Part shown: piece after piece, positions 28,019 to 37,211 of the stretch
Position numbering within the stretch: the first letter of the stretch is position 1
Layout of the letters: each line of letters begins with the position of its first letter
Origin: Alphaproteobacteria bacterium
Lineage (GTDB): Bacteria; Pseudomonadota; Alphaproteobacteria; Rhodobacterales; Rhodobacteraceae
Reading direction: 5' to 3'
Length of the DNA: 64,000 nt
NCBI GenBank assembly: GCA_030426685.1
Contig: JAUHYC010000005.1
Coordinates: 62,001-126,000 of the forward strand
Position numbers and translations under genes: made by a program
The notes under the pieces: generated by a model
Told to the model about the DNA's origin: nothing
The model's input: only the letters and a program-made list of their open reading frames with translations
Database searches by the model: none

Positions 28019-28651
28019 ATGCAGGTACTTAGCCATAGGGGTTATTGGAAAACACCGGAAGAAAAAAACCTGCCGGTTGCTTTCAGACGTTCATTTGAAC
28101 TTGGTTTCGGGACTGAAACGGATTTGCGAGATCTCGCAGGGTCTTTGGTTGTCTCACATGATCCGCCGCCTGGTGAGTGCCTGATTGCCTCGGACATGGC
28201 CGACATCCACCGCAAACTTGGTCCGGATCTGACACTGGCCCTGAACGTCAAGTCGGACGGTTTGACCGACTTGACCCGCGATCTGCTGGAGGAGTTTTCC
28301 ATCCGCGATGCCTTTGTCTTCGATATGTCCGTACCCGACGCCCTGCGCTGGTTGAATTCTGGGATTCCCGTGTTCACGCGGCACAGTGACGAAGAATTGG
28401 ACCCGAGCTTTTATGACCGCGCTGCGGGCGTGTGGCTGGATGCGTTTCACTCGGATTGGTGGGATGCGCATGTGATTGCACAGCATCTTGATGCGGGCAA
28501 ACGGGTCTGCGTCGTGTCGCCTGAATTACATGGCCGCGATCATCGTTCCGTGTGGGAAATGCTGCGCGGCTCTGAAGTAACAGGTCATGAAAATGCCCTT
28601 ATTTGCACCGATTATCCTGAACAAGCCAGAGAGTTTTTCAATGACAATTAA
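28019..28651 (+). CDS. Glycerophosphodiester phosphodiesterase-like protein
   Basis: 210 residues, shorter than typical GDPDs (about 240-300). Catalytic features of the TIM-barrel family are intact: H6-R7 in LSHRGYW, E33 and D35 in GTETDLRD, and H47-D48 in VSHDPP. It has no signal peptide, so it should act in the cytoplasm. It is the first gene of a six-gene overlapping cassette (HAD, two nucleotidyltransferases, cupin, WavE-like). That position suggests it acts on a phosphodiester- or phosphate-linked polysaccharide precursor rather than in lipid turnover; this is inference. Confidence 0.78.
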   Translation: MQVLSHRGYWKTPEEKNLPVAFRRSFELGFGTETDLRDLAGSLVVSHDPPPGECLIASDMADIHRKLGPDLTLALNVKSDGLTDLTRDLLEEFSIRDAFVFDMSVPDALRWLNSGIPVFTRHSDEELDPSFYDRAAGVWLDAFHSDWWDAHVIAQHLDAGKRVCVVSPELHGRDHRSVWEMLRGSEVTGHENALICTDYPEQAREFFNDN

Positions 28652-29273
28652 AGCCGTAGTATTCGACATGGACGGCGTGCTTATTGACGCCAAAGAGTGG
28701 CACTTCCACGCCCTGAACCGGGCGCTGGAACATTTCGGGTATGAGATTTCACGCGCCGATCACCTATCAACCTTCGATGGGCTGCCGACGCGCGTGAAAC
28801 TCGAAATGCTGTCGAAGGAACGCGGATTACCGCGCGAATTGCACGGGTTCCTGAACACGCTGAAACAGAAATTCACCATCGATCAGGTGCATCTGAACTG
28901 TAATCCGATCTTCGTACATGAATATGCACTGTCGAACCTCAAGGCGCGGGGCTACAAGCTGGGTCTGGCCTCGAACGCGGTGCGCAGCAGTGTCGAGCTG
29001 ATGATGGATCAGGCAGCGCTATCCAAATATCTCGATGTTATGCTCAGCAACGAGGATGTGAAAAAGGCCAAGCCGCACCCCGAGATTTATCTGACCGCGG
29101 CCGAAAAGCTGGGTTTGAAACCGGAGCAGTGTCTAGTCGTCGAGGACAACCCAAATGGGATCAAAGCCGCGGAAGATGCAGGGTGCCCATTGCTGGTTGT
29201 TCAAACAGTCTTTGATGTGCAACTTGACCGTATCCTTGATGCCATCGCTCAGGAAGAGGAGCGCGCCGCATGA
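28641..29273 (+). CDS. HAD-superfamily hydrolase, beta-phosphoglucomutase/phosphatase type
   Basis: 210 residues from the ATG at 28641, which overlaps the GDPD-like gene's end by 11 nt. The catalytic motifs are D9-x-D11 in VFDMDGVLID, LASNA (motif II), KKAKPHPEIY (motif III Lys) and VVEDNPNG (motif IV), with an alpha-helical cap between. The family includes sugar-phosphate phosphatases and phosphomutases. Its partners are two sugar-1-phosphate nucleotidyltransferases, so it may prepare or recycle a sugar phosphate for activation. Its stop overlaps the next start by 4 nt. Confidence 0.85.
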   Translation: MTIKAVVFDMDGVLIDAKEWHFHALNRALEHFGYEISRADHLSTFDGLPTRVKLEMLSKERGLPRELHGFLNTLKQKFTIDQVHLNCNPIFVHEYALSNLKARGYKLGLASNAVRSSVELMMDQAALSKYLDVMLSNEDVKKAKPHPEIYLTAAEKLGLKPEQCLVVEDNPNGIKAAEDAGCPLLVVQTVFDVQLDRILDAIAQEEERAA

Positions 29274-30016
29274 AAATCGTGATCCCGATGGCAGGCGGAG
29301 ATGATCTGTTCCGCAAACATGGTTTTCCCTTTGCCAAGCCGATCATCGAAATCGACGGACGGCCGTTGATCGACCATGCGACCGAACCCCTGACCGGCAT
29401 CGATGGGGCCGAGTTTGTCTTTATCGTCCGCAAGGAAGACGATCTTCGATTCCATCTGGGAGATGTATTGCGTTTGTTGATCCCCGGTTGTTCGGTCGTA
29501 CGGGCCGATGGCAAGACTGCCGGTGCGGCATGCACGGCGCTGTTGGCGGTGGCGCATATGGACAATGACGAAGAGTTGCTGATTACCAATTCCGATCAGG
29601 TTCTGGCCTTCGAAGTCGGCTCGGTGATCGATGGGTTCCGCGCGCGAGATCTGGATGCCGGAACGGTCGTCTTCGACAGCGTCCATCCGCGCTGGTCCTT
29701 TGTTAAAACCGACAGCGACGGTCTTGTGATCGAAGCCGCCGAGAAACGCCCGATCAGCCGCAACGCGACTGCGGGGATCTATTACTTCCGCAAAGGTGCA
29801 GATTTTGTCGAAGCAGCAAAAACCATGATCCTGAAAGGGGCCGATGTGAATGGCGGTTTCTTCGTCTGCCCGTCCTTCAATGAGATGATCCTGTCGCAGA
29901 AAAAGATCGGGGTTCATCGGATTGAGCGCGACCAGTATATCTCATTGGCGACGCCACAGGCGGTTGAGGAATATGAACAAGAGCTGGTAGCACGCAAGAA
30001 GGCGGCGCGGCTATGA
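29270..30016 (+). CDS. Sugar nucleotidyltransferase-like protein with altered signature motif
   Basis: 248 residues with the NTP_transferase fold: MKIVIPMAGGDDLF at the N-terminus, KPIIEIDGRPLIDH, AGAACTALLA and an ITNSDQ metal-site motif. It is clearly paralogous to the protein encoded at 30327, but the nucleotide-binding loop, GRGSRF in that copy, is GGDDLF here. The loop arginine is therefore missing while K and the NSDQ region remain. It may use a different nucleotide or sugar, or be a non-catalytic partner. Both ends overlap neighbours by 4 nt. Confidence 0.75.
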   Translation: MKIVIPMAGGDDLFRKHGFPFAKPIIEIDGRPLIDHATEPLTGIDGAEFVFIVRKEDDLRFHLGDVLRLLIPGCSVVRADGKTAGAACTALLAVAHMDNDEELLITNSDQVLAFEVGSVIDGFRARDLDAGTVVFDSVHPRWSFVKTDSDGLVIEAAEKRPISRNATAGIYYFRKGADFVEAAKTMILKGADVNGGFFVCPSFNEMILSQKKIGVHRIERDQYISLATPQAVEEYEQELVARKKAARL

Positions 30017-30333
30017 AAACCTTTCGCCTTAATGACATGACCAAAGGGTGGTTCGTCGGTGATTTCGACCCTGCGGTTCTGCGGACCGATGCCGCCGAGG
30101 TTGCGGTCAAATCCTATGACGCAGGCAGCTTTGAACCGCGCCACATGCACAAGATCGCACCCGAGGTGACGCTGATTGTTTCGGGTCGTGTACGCATGAA
30201 CGCTCAGGAGTATTCGGATGGCGATATCATCCTGATCGAGCCAGGCGAGGCCACGGATTTCGAAGCTTTGACCGACACCACGACAGTGGTGGTAAAACTG
30301 CCGAGCGTAGCTGGGGACAAGTATCTATGTTGA
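30013..30333 (+). CDS. Small cupin-domain protein
   Basis: 106 residues forming a single jelly-roll. A cupin motif 1 is visible as SFEPRHMHKIAPEVTLIVSGRV (histidines and Glu across about 40-61) and motif 2 as DGDIILIEPGEATDFEAL. It lies between two paralogous nucleotidyltransferases and overlaps both. Such small cupins in polysaccharide loci are often sugar isomerases or epimerases, or regulatory sugar-binding proteins. No specific reaction can be assigned. Confidence 0.75.
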   Translation: MKTFRLNDMTKGWFVGDFDPAVLRTDAAEVAVKSYDAGSFEPRHMHKIAPEVTLIVSGRVRMNAQEYSDGDIILIEPGEATDFEALTDTTTVVVKLPSVAGDKYLC

Positions 30334-31085
30334 ACATTGTTGTGCCGATGGCGGGCCGTGGCAGCCGGTTTGCAACGGCTGGCTATGAATTGCCCAAACC
30401 TTTGATCCCGGTGCACGGGTATCCGATGATACAGGTTGTCATAGCCAACCTAACCCCAAGTGTTCCGCATCGGTTCACCTTTCTGATCCTGCGGGATCAC
30501 GACACGGAATATGGGCTGGCGGATAAACTCCGCAAATGGGCCCCGGGCTGCGGTATCATCTATGTCGATGAGGTGACCGAGGGCGCGGCATGTACCGTGT
30601 TGCTGGCGCGCGATGTGATCGACAACGACGAGCCGTTGATGATTGCGAATTGCGATCAGTATATCGATGCCAGCATTGATGACTATCTGGCAGATATCGC
30701 CGAAGCAGACGGGCTGATCATGACAATGTGGGCAGATGACGACAAATGGTCCTTTGTCCGTCGCGACGAAAGCGGGCGTGTGGTTGAAGTGATCGAAAAG
30801 GTTGTTGTCTCGGACGAGGCAACTGTTGGTATCTACAACTTTGCAAAAGGGTCCGCGTTTGTTGCTGCCGCAGACAGCATGATTGCAGCAGATATTCGGG
30901 TGAATGGAGAGTTCTACGTGGCCCCGGTCTACACCGCGATGGCCGAACAGGGTGCGCAAATCGTTTGCCATTCGATCGGTAAAGTGGGGGCAGGCATGCA
31001 CGGGATTGGCGTGCCCGTTGATCTGGATGCTTTCCTTGCGTCTCCGGTTTCGCAATCGGCCATCGAGGGGTTGGCCGATGAATAA
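30327..31085 (+). CDS. Sugar-1-phosphate nucleotidyltransferase
   Basis: 252 residues with a canonical signature: IVVPMAGRGSRFATAGY, ELPKPLIPVHGYPMI, EGAACTVLLA and IANCDQYID as the metal-binding motif. It ends at the NTP-transferase core, without a left-handed beta-helix acyltransferase domain. It should make an NDP-sugar from a sugar-1-phosphate; base and sugar are not readable. It overlaps the cupin gene by 7 nt and the WavE-like gene by 8 nt. It is the intact partner of the diverged paralogue encoded at 29270. Confidence 0.82.
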   Translation: MLNIVVPMAGRGSRFATAGYELPKPLIPVHGYPMIQVVIANLTPSVPHRFTFLILRDHDTEYGLADKLRKWAPGCGIIYVDEVTEGAACTVLLARDVIDNDEPLMIANCDQYIDASIDDYLADIAEADGLIMTMWADDDKWSFVRRDESGRVVEVIEKVVVSDEATVGIYNFAKGSAFVAAADSMIAADIRVNGEFYVAPVYTAMAEQGAQIVCHSIGKVGAGMHGIGVPVDLDAFLASPVSQSAIEGLADE

Positions 31086-32151
31086 CGACCCCGAAAGTGA
31101 CAGCGGCATACTGTTCAAGGTCGGTCGTCGGATACTGATGTGGACGATGCGTCAGATGAACAGGCGCGGGCAGGCCTTTCTGACCTATACAAGCCGGCCC
31201 AAGTACAGCTCTCAGATCGCGCCTATGGCCGAGCCAGAGAAAGACCTCGGCCCGATGGCAATTGTCATGCAGGGACCGATCGCAGAAGAGGACAATGTCA
31301 CCCTTGAGACTATGCGCATCTATGCGCGCACCATGCCCAACGCCCGGCGCTATCTGTCGACATGGGAGGACACGCCCGAGCATCTTCTTGCCCCATTGCG
31401 CAAGGAGGGAGTTGAAATTGTTCTGTCTGCCAAGCCCGATGTGCCGGGCTTCTCCAATGTTAATATGCAACTGGTCAGCGCCGGCGCCGGAGTGCGCAAA
31501 GCCCATGGGGACGGGGCGGAATGGATTCTGAAAACGCGCACTGACCAGCGCCTGTACCGTCACAATGTCATGGGGTTTCTGGCCAGTATGGCGCTGACCT
31601 ATCCACCCGAAGGGGGCTTCGATCAGAAGTACCGCATCATTGGTGTCGGACATGGAACGCTGAAATTTGCTCCGTATCACATGGGGGATCAAACCGTTTT
31701 TGGACATGCTAATGACATGCTGAACTATTGGACCCCGGATCTGATCTCTGCCCCGCCGCCGGATTATTTCCCCGAAACGGTTCCTGAAATGTACGATACG
31801 ATGCCGATCGGTGAAATGTGCAAACACGCGGTCGCGGAAAGCTATATAGCCTCAAGCTATCTGAAAAAGATCGGGCGCCCACTGGATTGGAGCGTCGAGG
31901 ATAGCTGGGCAGCTTACCGCGATTGTTTCGCTGTTGTCGACTATGGCACAACCGATTTCTTCTGGGCCAAGGTTCAGACCGGCACCTTACGGGAATTCAT
32001 CAATCGCTATGACCTGCTGTGGATTCGGAACGAGCTGACATTTGCAGATTGGATGATGCTTTATGCTGGCACAGTGACGGTGGCGGATGCACGAAAATAC
32101 GAAAAGGCGTTGGACCTGAAGTTTATGGACGTCATTGACGCAGATACATAG
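31078..32151 (+). CDS. WavE-like lipopolysaccharide/capsule glycosyltransferase
   Basis: 357 residues; the ATG at 31078 overlaps the previous stop. The region GPMAIVMQGPIAEEDN followed by LETMRIYARTMPNARRYLSTWEDT, with later WILKTRTDQRLY and MGDQTVFGHAND, matches the WavE lipopolysaccharide-synthesis family (Vibrio cholerae core). KTRTDQRLY has the form of a donor/metal-binding region. It is the last gene of the overlapping cassette and is therefore the likely user of the sugar nucleotide made by that cassette. No signal peptide or membrane span is seen. Confidence 0.78.
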   Translation: MNNDPESDSGILFKVGRRILMWTMRQMNRRGQAFLTYTSRPKYSSQIAPMAEPEKDLGPMAIVMQGPIAEEDNVTLETMRIYARTMPNARRYLSTWEDTPEHLLAPLRKEGVEIVLSAKPDVPGFSNVNMQLVSAGAGVRKAHGDGAEWILKTRTDQRLYRHNVMGFLASMALTYPPEGGFDQKYRIIGVGHGTLKFAPYHMGDQTVFGHANDMLNYWTPDLISAPPPDYFPETVPEMYDTMPIGEMCKHAVAESYIASSYLKKIGRPLDWSVEDSWAAYRDCFAVVDYGTTDFFWAKVQTGTLREFINRYDLLWIRNELTFADWMMLYAGTVTVADARKYEKALDLKFMDVIDADT

Positions 32152-32310
32152 GGCAGGCCGGATGGGCGACTATCCCAGTTTGCGAAACAATGATCCAAAT
32201 TTAATATGTCATGGCGCAGAGCGAGGTTGAATGCGCTGAATTAGGTTCATTTTGTATCGAATTTCGATCAGGATAAGGCCGCTTGGATTTGACCAGGATT
32301 TGATTTGTAT

Positions 32311-33888
32311 ATGAGTAAGACCCTTCTTTCGATCGCAATTGTTGCCGCATTTGTTTTTGGTGTCCTCTATCGCCTGTTTCCGCTTGTGGCGGGAGAAGAC
32401 GCCATTGCCCAGTTCTTTATCACGGAAGACGGGTATCTGATGCTGACGATCGCGCGGAACATGGCAATCGGGCTGGGCATGACCGTGTCCGAAGGAACGA
32501 TTGTCACCAACGGCGTCCAGCCATTGGCGACGTTCATCTTCACGGTGCCTTATCTTCTGACGGATGGAGACAAGCTGCAAAGCCTGGTGGGAATTATCCT
32601 GATCTCGACGGCAATATCCGTGGCGGCCTATTTCACGTTGCAACGGTTTGCACAGTTGGTCCTGTCGCCGTTCACGGATGACCGGATCTGGAGCTGGCTG
32701 GTCGCAACCCTGTGGTTCATTGGCCCGTTGCTGTTGTTTCATTCCATGAATGCGCTTGAGACGGGACTTTATACCTGGATGGTTCTGCTGACGCTGTTGC
32801 AGTTTGGACGCGTACTCGACAAGGGTGCAGACAGCACGTCGGGTGACCGCTTGCTTCTGGGCGCGATCTGCGGAGTGACGTTTCTTGCGCGGATCGATGG
32901 TGCGCTGTTGGTCGTCGCCGTTTTCCTGGTCTGGGGTATCTATGAGCTGTTTGCCCTGCGGATCAAATTTCTGGCGGTGATTACACGGTTGGTGCCGCCG
33001 GGCGTTCTGTCGTTGATCTTTGCCGCACCATGGCTGGTCTACAACAAGTTGCTCTTCGGGTCACTCACACCAATCAGCGGTCTCTCGCAGTCGCACGGGG
33101 CCGGTTTCGCCAGCAATCTGCCATTGTTGCCGTCACGAATATTTGAGTATCTGTTTCCGATGCTACCGGTTCCATCCGGCATTGAGACCACACAGGTGGC
33201 AATCGGAGCATTCACTCTGATCGCCTCGGTGATGCTGACGGTCTTTTTGCTGTCGGCACTTCGGGCGGGTGGCAAGGTACCCCTGCTGGTGGTGACCAAT
33301 CTGCTGTTTGCGGCTTTCCTTGCAAGCTATTACAGCCTCTATTTCGGTGCACCGCATTTTCTGAGCCGCTATCTGGCACCTTTGGCACCGCTGTTTATCC
33401 TGGCAACCGTGATAACCGGGTTGAAGCTGGCTGACTGGTTGCAGGGTTGGATCACCATGCCCAGGTTACAAATTCTGGGGGTTGTTGCGATTGTTCTGTC
33501 GCTAGGATTGTTGGGCCGTCTGCTGGTTCCCGGCATCAAGGAACAAGGGCACTTTCAGGTGGTGGACTGGGTGCAGGAGAACGTGCCCGAAGATATTTGG
33601 GTCGGGGCGGTTCAGACCGGGACGCTCGGTTATTGGCGCGATCGGACGATCAATCTGGATGGCAAAGTGAACCCAAGCGCCCTGCGCGCGCTGAAAGAAG
33701 AGGGCGACGTGTTCAACTACGTCCTGATCAGCGACATCCAGTATATCGCAGATTGGAGCGGTATAGCCGACTGGCCCGTGACCGAGGATAATCGGGATAA
33801 ACCCTTTGCAAGTGTCTTTGAGGTTCTGGTCAAAGATGACGCGGCTAATCTGGGTGTGCTGAAACGCAAAGCGGACCCATCTTCCTGA
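32311..33888 (+). CDS. Multi-pass membrane protein, GT-C glycosyltransferase-like
   Basis: 525 residues from the ATG at 32311 (a TTG lies two codons upstream). About ten to eleven membrane segments are followed by a soluble C-terminal domain of roughly 110 residues. The first periplasmic loop contains FITEDGYLMLTIARNMAIG and then VTNGVQPL, the acidic pair and context seen in GT39/ArnT-like GT-C enzymes that use polyprenyl-phosphate sugars. If so, it acts in the outer leaflet of the inner membrane. The locus also encodes a possible polyprenyl-phosphoryl-arabinose pathway, which could supply its donor. Family assignment is moderate, donor assignment speculative. Confidence 0.65.
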   Translation: MSKTLLSIAIVAAFVFGVLYRLFPLVAGEDAIAQFFITEDGYLMLTIARNMAIGLGMTVSEGTIVTNGVQPLATFIFTVPYLLTDGDKLQSLVGIILISTAISVAAYFTLQRFAQLVLSPFTDDRIWSWLVATLWFIGPLLLFHSMNALETGLYTWMVLLTLLQFGRVLDKGADSTSGDRLLLGAICGVTFLARIDGALLVVAVFLVWGIYELFALRIKFLAVITRLVPPGVLSLIFAAPWLVYNKLLFGSLTPISGLSQSHGAGFASNLPLLPSRIFEYLFPMLPVPSGIETTQVAIGAFTLIASVMLTVFLLSALRAGGKVPLLVVTNLLFAAFLASYYSLYFGAPHFLSRYLAPLAPLFILATVITGLKLADWLQGWITMPRLQILGVVAIVLSLGLLGRLLVPGIKEQGHFQVVDWVQENVPEDIWVGAVQTGTLGYWRDRTINLDGKVNPSALRALKEEGDVFNYVLISDIQYIADWSGIADWPVTEDNRDKPFASVFEVLVKDDAANLGVLKRKADPSS

Positions 33889-33894
33889 CACTCC

Positions 33895-34878
33895 CTATTG
33901 CCCGATGAACCGCAGTCGCAATCGGGCAAGGCTGTCATAGCGGCCAACCAGCACGCGTGGGATTGCATATGGGTTGGTTCGCAGCGGATCGCACAATTTT
34001 GACCCCAGCACGGTCGCTGAAGCGAAGCCGGCCTGTTTGACAGCGTCATGCAGGTCAGGATTGTGGTTGCCATTCGGATAGGCAAAATGGTTGATGGGTT
34101 GGTTTGTCCAGTCCTGCAGCAATCGGCGTGAAGTGCGGATGCTGTATGCAGCTTCTTCCAGAGGAATCTGATCCAGCAGGTTGTGGCAGTGGCTGTGGGC
34201 GCCGATTGTGATGTGCGGGCTTTGGGCCAAAGTGCGCAACTGATCCGCAGAGAGGGGAGCCAGTGGGGTAAATCTAGACTGAACCGGTCCGGCCTGTTGC
34301 AGGATTTCAAGCGTCAGGGCCACACGCAGCGCAGGGGGTACGCGTTTCAGCGTTTCAAGAATGTCAGAGATCACCATCCACCGCGCGACTCCGGTCTCTG
34401 GTCCGACATGCCAGGTCTTTGGTCCCCCGGTATCGATACTGATCGTGGAGCGGATGGGGTTTTGCAGGGCATTCATGATCCGGTCGAACCAGTAGGGCTG
34501 CCCGCTCTCGATCTGTGCGGTCGCAATATAGAGCGTTACAGGCAGTGCTTCAGCTTCGACAATCGGCATGAGATGGGTGAACAGGCCGATATCTCCATCG
34601 TCAAACGTGATCACCGCGCGTGGTCGTGAAGCAGGATCTGCAGGGTCAAGCGCCTGATCAAGGCTTACGATATCGAAATGCTTCCGCAAGAACGCAACCT
34701 GTTGCCGGAAGTCGCTGGCGCGCACGACTGTCCAGGCATCCATCACGTCAGTGTCAGGACCCAACGTATGATAGCAGAGAACCAGCGTCGGGTTGTGGCG
34801 TAATGCCTTTGAACGGAGCGCGGAATAGACCGGTCCGGAGCTCAGGACAGACAAAGCGGTTTGTTTCAACATACCCAT
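33895..34878 (-). CDS. Polysaccharide deacetylase (NodB-fold, CE4)
   Basis: 327 residues. The CE4 motif 1 is AVITFDDGDIGL with the catalytic Asp pair, and the metal-site motif 2 is IGAHSHCHNLL. A later FAYPNGNHN corresponds to the RxPxG/YPxG motif region. There is no clear cleavable signal peptide, so it may be cytoplasmic or use an atypical export route. It should remove N- or O-acetyl groups from the polysaccharide or its precursor. It follows the GT4 gene by 3 bp and converges with the GT-C-like gene. Confidence 0.88.
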   Translation of the reverse strand: MGMLKQTALSVLSSGPVYSALRSKALRHNPTLVLCYHTLGPDTDVMDAWTVVRASDFRQQVAFLRKHFDIVSLDQALDPADPASRPRAVITFDDGDIGLFTHLMPIVEAEALPVTLYIATAQIESGQPYWFDRIMNALQNPIRSTISIDTGGPKTWHVGPETGVARWMVISDILETLKRVPPALRVALTLEILQQAGPVQSRFTPLAPLSADQLRTLAQSPHITIGAHSHCHNLLDQIPLEEAAYSIRTSRRLLQDWTNQPINHFAYPNGNHNPDLHDAVKQAGFASATVLGSKLCDPLRTNPYAIPRVLVGRYDSLARLRLRFIGQ

Positions 34879-34881
34879 GGA

Positions 34882-36087
34882 TCAGGATTGACCCTGATAC
34901 AGTGAACGCAAAATCTCAACCTCGCGGGCGATACTGTGACGCGCCGCGACGCGCTCCAGGGCGCATCTGCCCATCTTCTCGCGATCCTTCGCCGGGACAG
35001 ACAAGGCGGTTTGCATTGCGTCGACCAAGGCATCCGCATCTCCAGCCGGAACCAGCCAGCCGGTTTTTCCGGGCTGAACCAGTTCTGGAATGCCCCCGAC
35101 ATAGGTTGAGATGACCGGGCGGGCCTGCGCCATTGCCTCCATGATAACAACGGGAAGGCCCTCGATCAGGCTGGGTTGTACCAGCGTGTGGCAGTTCAGA
35201 ATCTCTGCCCGGACTTGCTCCGAGGAAATCCACCCGGTGATGCGGACCGCATCGCAGATACCCAGCTCCGCCATCTTGCGCTCAATCGGTGCGCGAAGCT
35301 CGCCATCTCCGGCCAGAACCAGGCGGGCGTCGGGATGCGATTTCAGAACCCCGGCGAAGGCGTCCAGTAAAATCAGATGGCCTTTCTCGGGGCTCAGGCG
35401 GCCGATGCACAGAAGTTGCGGATCGCCAACAACGCGGATCAAGTCTGGGTCTGCGAACGCGTCTTTTTCCAATCCGCAATGCACGACCTTGAGTTTCGAC
35501 CAATCAGCAGGCGCGACATAGCGCATCAGCTGGCTGCGGCTGAAGGCACTGATCGCAACAGCAAATCGCGCGCTGCCCACTTTGCGATCAAAGGCAAGTT
35601 TGGGCGCGTTGTCGGCCTCGTCCATGCCGTGGATGGTGAAGCTGTAATCAGGGCCACCCAGTTCGCGGATCAACAAGGCGACCTCGGCCGGATTGGTTCC
35701 GAAGTGCGCGTGCAGATGCGACACCGGGTTTTGGTCAAGCCACAGTTTGATCTGGCAGGCATGTGCCAGATAGATCAGATGATAGGGCCAGGGACGCATG
35801 GAATTGCGCGACAGTGACAAGGCCGATTTCATCGCCTTCCAGAATGGACCCGGGTTGCGCAAGGCAAATTTCGCTGCCGTCAGCAGCAGTGAACCTGCGC
35901 CATTTTGCAGGGTATAGCGTGTATTGTGGCGCTCGGTCTCGTCCTGAGGATCGGCGACCTTGGCATCCCAGCCACGAAAGGCAAAGCGTTCAACCACGAC
36001 CCCTTGCCGCTCAAGCTCGTTGATCTCACGCCGGATGAAGGTGTGACTTACTTTTGGGTACTGATTTGTCAGATAGGCCACGCGCAT
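34882..36087 (-). CDS. Family 4 glycosyltransferase
   Basis: 401 residues with the GT-B architecture. The N-terminal domain begins MRVAYLTNQYPKVSHTFIRREI. The C-terminal donor domain has LLCIGRLSPEKGH, ALVLAGDGEL-like RLVLAGDGEL, and the E-x7-E motif region QPSLIEGLPVVIMEAMAQ. This matches retaining GT4 enzymes of exopolysaccharide clusters (colanic-acid-type). It is in a minus-strand trio with a GT2 gene upstream (143-bp gap) and the deacetylase downstream. Sugar specificity is unknown. Confidence 0.9.
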   Translation of the reverse strand: MRVAYLTNQYPKVSHTFIRREINELERQGVVVERFAFRGWDAKVADPQDETERHNTRYTLQNGAGSLLLTAAKFALRNPGPFWKAMKSALSLSRNSMRPWPYHLIYLAHACQIKLWLDQNPVSHLHAHFGTNPAEVALLIRELGGPDYSFTIHGMDEADNAPKLAFDRKVGSARFAVAISAFSRSQLMRYVAPADWSKLKVVHCGLEKDAFADPDLIRVVGDPQLLCIGRLSPEKGHLILLDAFAGVLKSHPDARLVLAGDGELRAPIERKMAELGICDAVRITGWISSEQVRAEILNCHTLVQPSLIEGLPVVIMEAMAQARPVISTYVGGIPELVQPGKTGWLVPAGDADALVDAMQTALSVPAKDREKMGRCALERVAARHSIAREVEILRSLYQGQS

Positions 36088-36230
36088 CGCAATTACCTTA
36101 ACTATTACTCGTCAAAATCGCTGTTGGGTATCTGAAGAGGGCGATTGTCTTCAAATCACCATCCTGTGGCGGCAAGAGGGCAGAAAGCTGACAATCGGAC
36201 GGGCGTCCAGATTGTAGAGACGATGATGTG

Positions 36231-37211
36231 CTATTTATATTCAATGATCCCCGCCGGTTTTCCCCGCCATTGCCGCAGGTGGTATTCCAGAACGCCAAGG
36301 GCCTCGGGGAAATTGCCCAATACCAGAAAGAACGCATATTCATATGCGGTCCTGTCGCGGGGCTTTTGGCGCGACGCGATGCGCAGGACCTGAAGCGGGT
36401 AGATGAGAAACCCGATCAGTGCCAAGGGTGAAATTAGAGCTGCCGCAAGCAGCAAAACGACCGGCAGAACCGCGCCCCACGCCAGAATACGTTTGACCGC
36501 ACCGACGCTGTGGCGTTCCGGGCGAGAGCCGTGCAGGGCGGCGCCTTCGGCAAAGGCGTGCCCGCTGCGTCGAGCGCGTTTCCACCATTGGCGCAGACGT
36601 GTCATGTCGGCATCATGCAGTGTCATTTCCTCATCAAGCCGCCAGACTTGCCAGCCTTCGGCGCGCAGGCGCACGCAAAGCTCGGGCTCTTCACCGGCGA
36701 TCATGGTGTCACGATACCCACCGACCTGTATCAGAGCATCAACACGCATCATCGCGTCTCCTCCGCAAGCATCCGCCTGACCGGGCGGAGTGTTCCATTC
36801 AACGTCACACAGCCGGTTGAACACAGTGTTGTCGGGAAATCGTTCACGCCGCCGACCACAAACAACAGCAGTTTTTGGATTCTCGGTCAAAAAACGTGCA
36901 GCGGCCTGGATCCATCCCGGCTGAACCTCACAATCGCCATCGATGAACTGCACAAAGCGAATGTCCTTATCAGCCACCAATTTTCGAAACCCGGTGTTTC
37001 TGGCGCGTGCGGCGGTGAATGGCTGGTCCAAGTTCAGCTCAACCACCTTAGCACCGGCTTTGCGGGCCTGTATCAGGCTGTCGTCGGTTGATCCAGAATC
37101 GACATATACGACCTGTGCGATGTCGCAGGGAATCGATTCCAGACAGGCGACCAGCCTGCTGCCTTCATTTCGCCCTATTATGACGACGCCAATGCCCAAA
37201 CCTTCTTCCAT
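36231..37211 (-). CDS. Membrane-anchored family 2 glycosyltransferase
   Basis: 326 residues from the ATG at 37211, which follows GGAG; an earlier start at 37238 lacks a ribosome site. The GT-A core shows IGVVIIGRNEGSRLVACLES, YVDSGSTDDS, FIDGDCEVQPGW (DxD-type) and IAGEEPELCVRLRAEGW (ED catalytic region). About 240-285 hold two hydrophobic segments that anchor it in the membrane. It is the first gene of the minus-strand GT2/GT4/deacetylase group and probably acts in side-chain or backbone assembly on the lipid carrier. Confidence 0.88.
   Translation of the reverse strand: MEEGLGIGVVIIGRNEGSRLVACLESIPCDIAQVVYVDSGSTDDSLIQARKAGAKVVELNLDQPFTAARARNTGFRKLVADKDIRFVQFIDGDCEVQPGWIQAAARFLTENPKTAVVCGRRRERFPDNTVFNRLCDVEWNTPPGQADACGGDAMMRVDALIQVGGYRDTMIAGEEPELCVRLRAEGWQVWRLDEEMTLHDADMTRLRQWWKRARRSGHAFAEGAALHGSRPERHSVGAVKRILAWGAVLPVVLLLAAALISPLALIGFLIYPLQVLRIASRQKPRDRTAYEYAFFLVLGNFPEALGVLEYHLRQWRGKPAGIIEYK

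Noticed and set aside
30718-31827. 369-codon minus-strand frame opposite nucleotidyltransferase and WavE-like genes
   Set aside because: It crosses two well-supported overlapping genes and its translation is low-complexity, rich in His, Arg and Pro.
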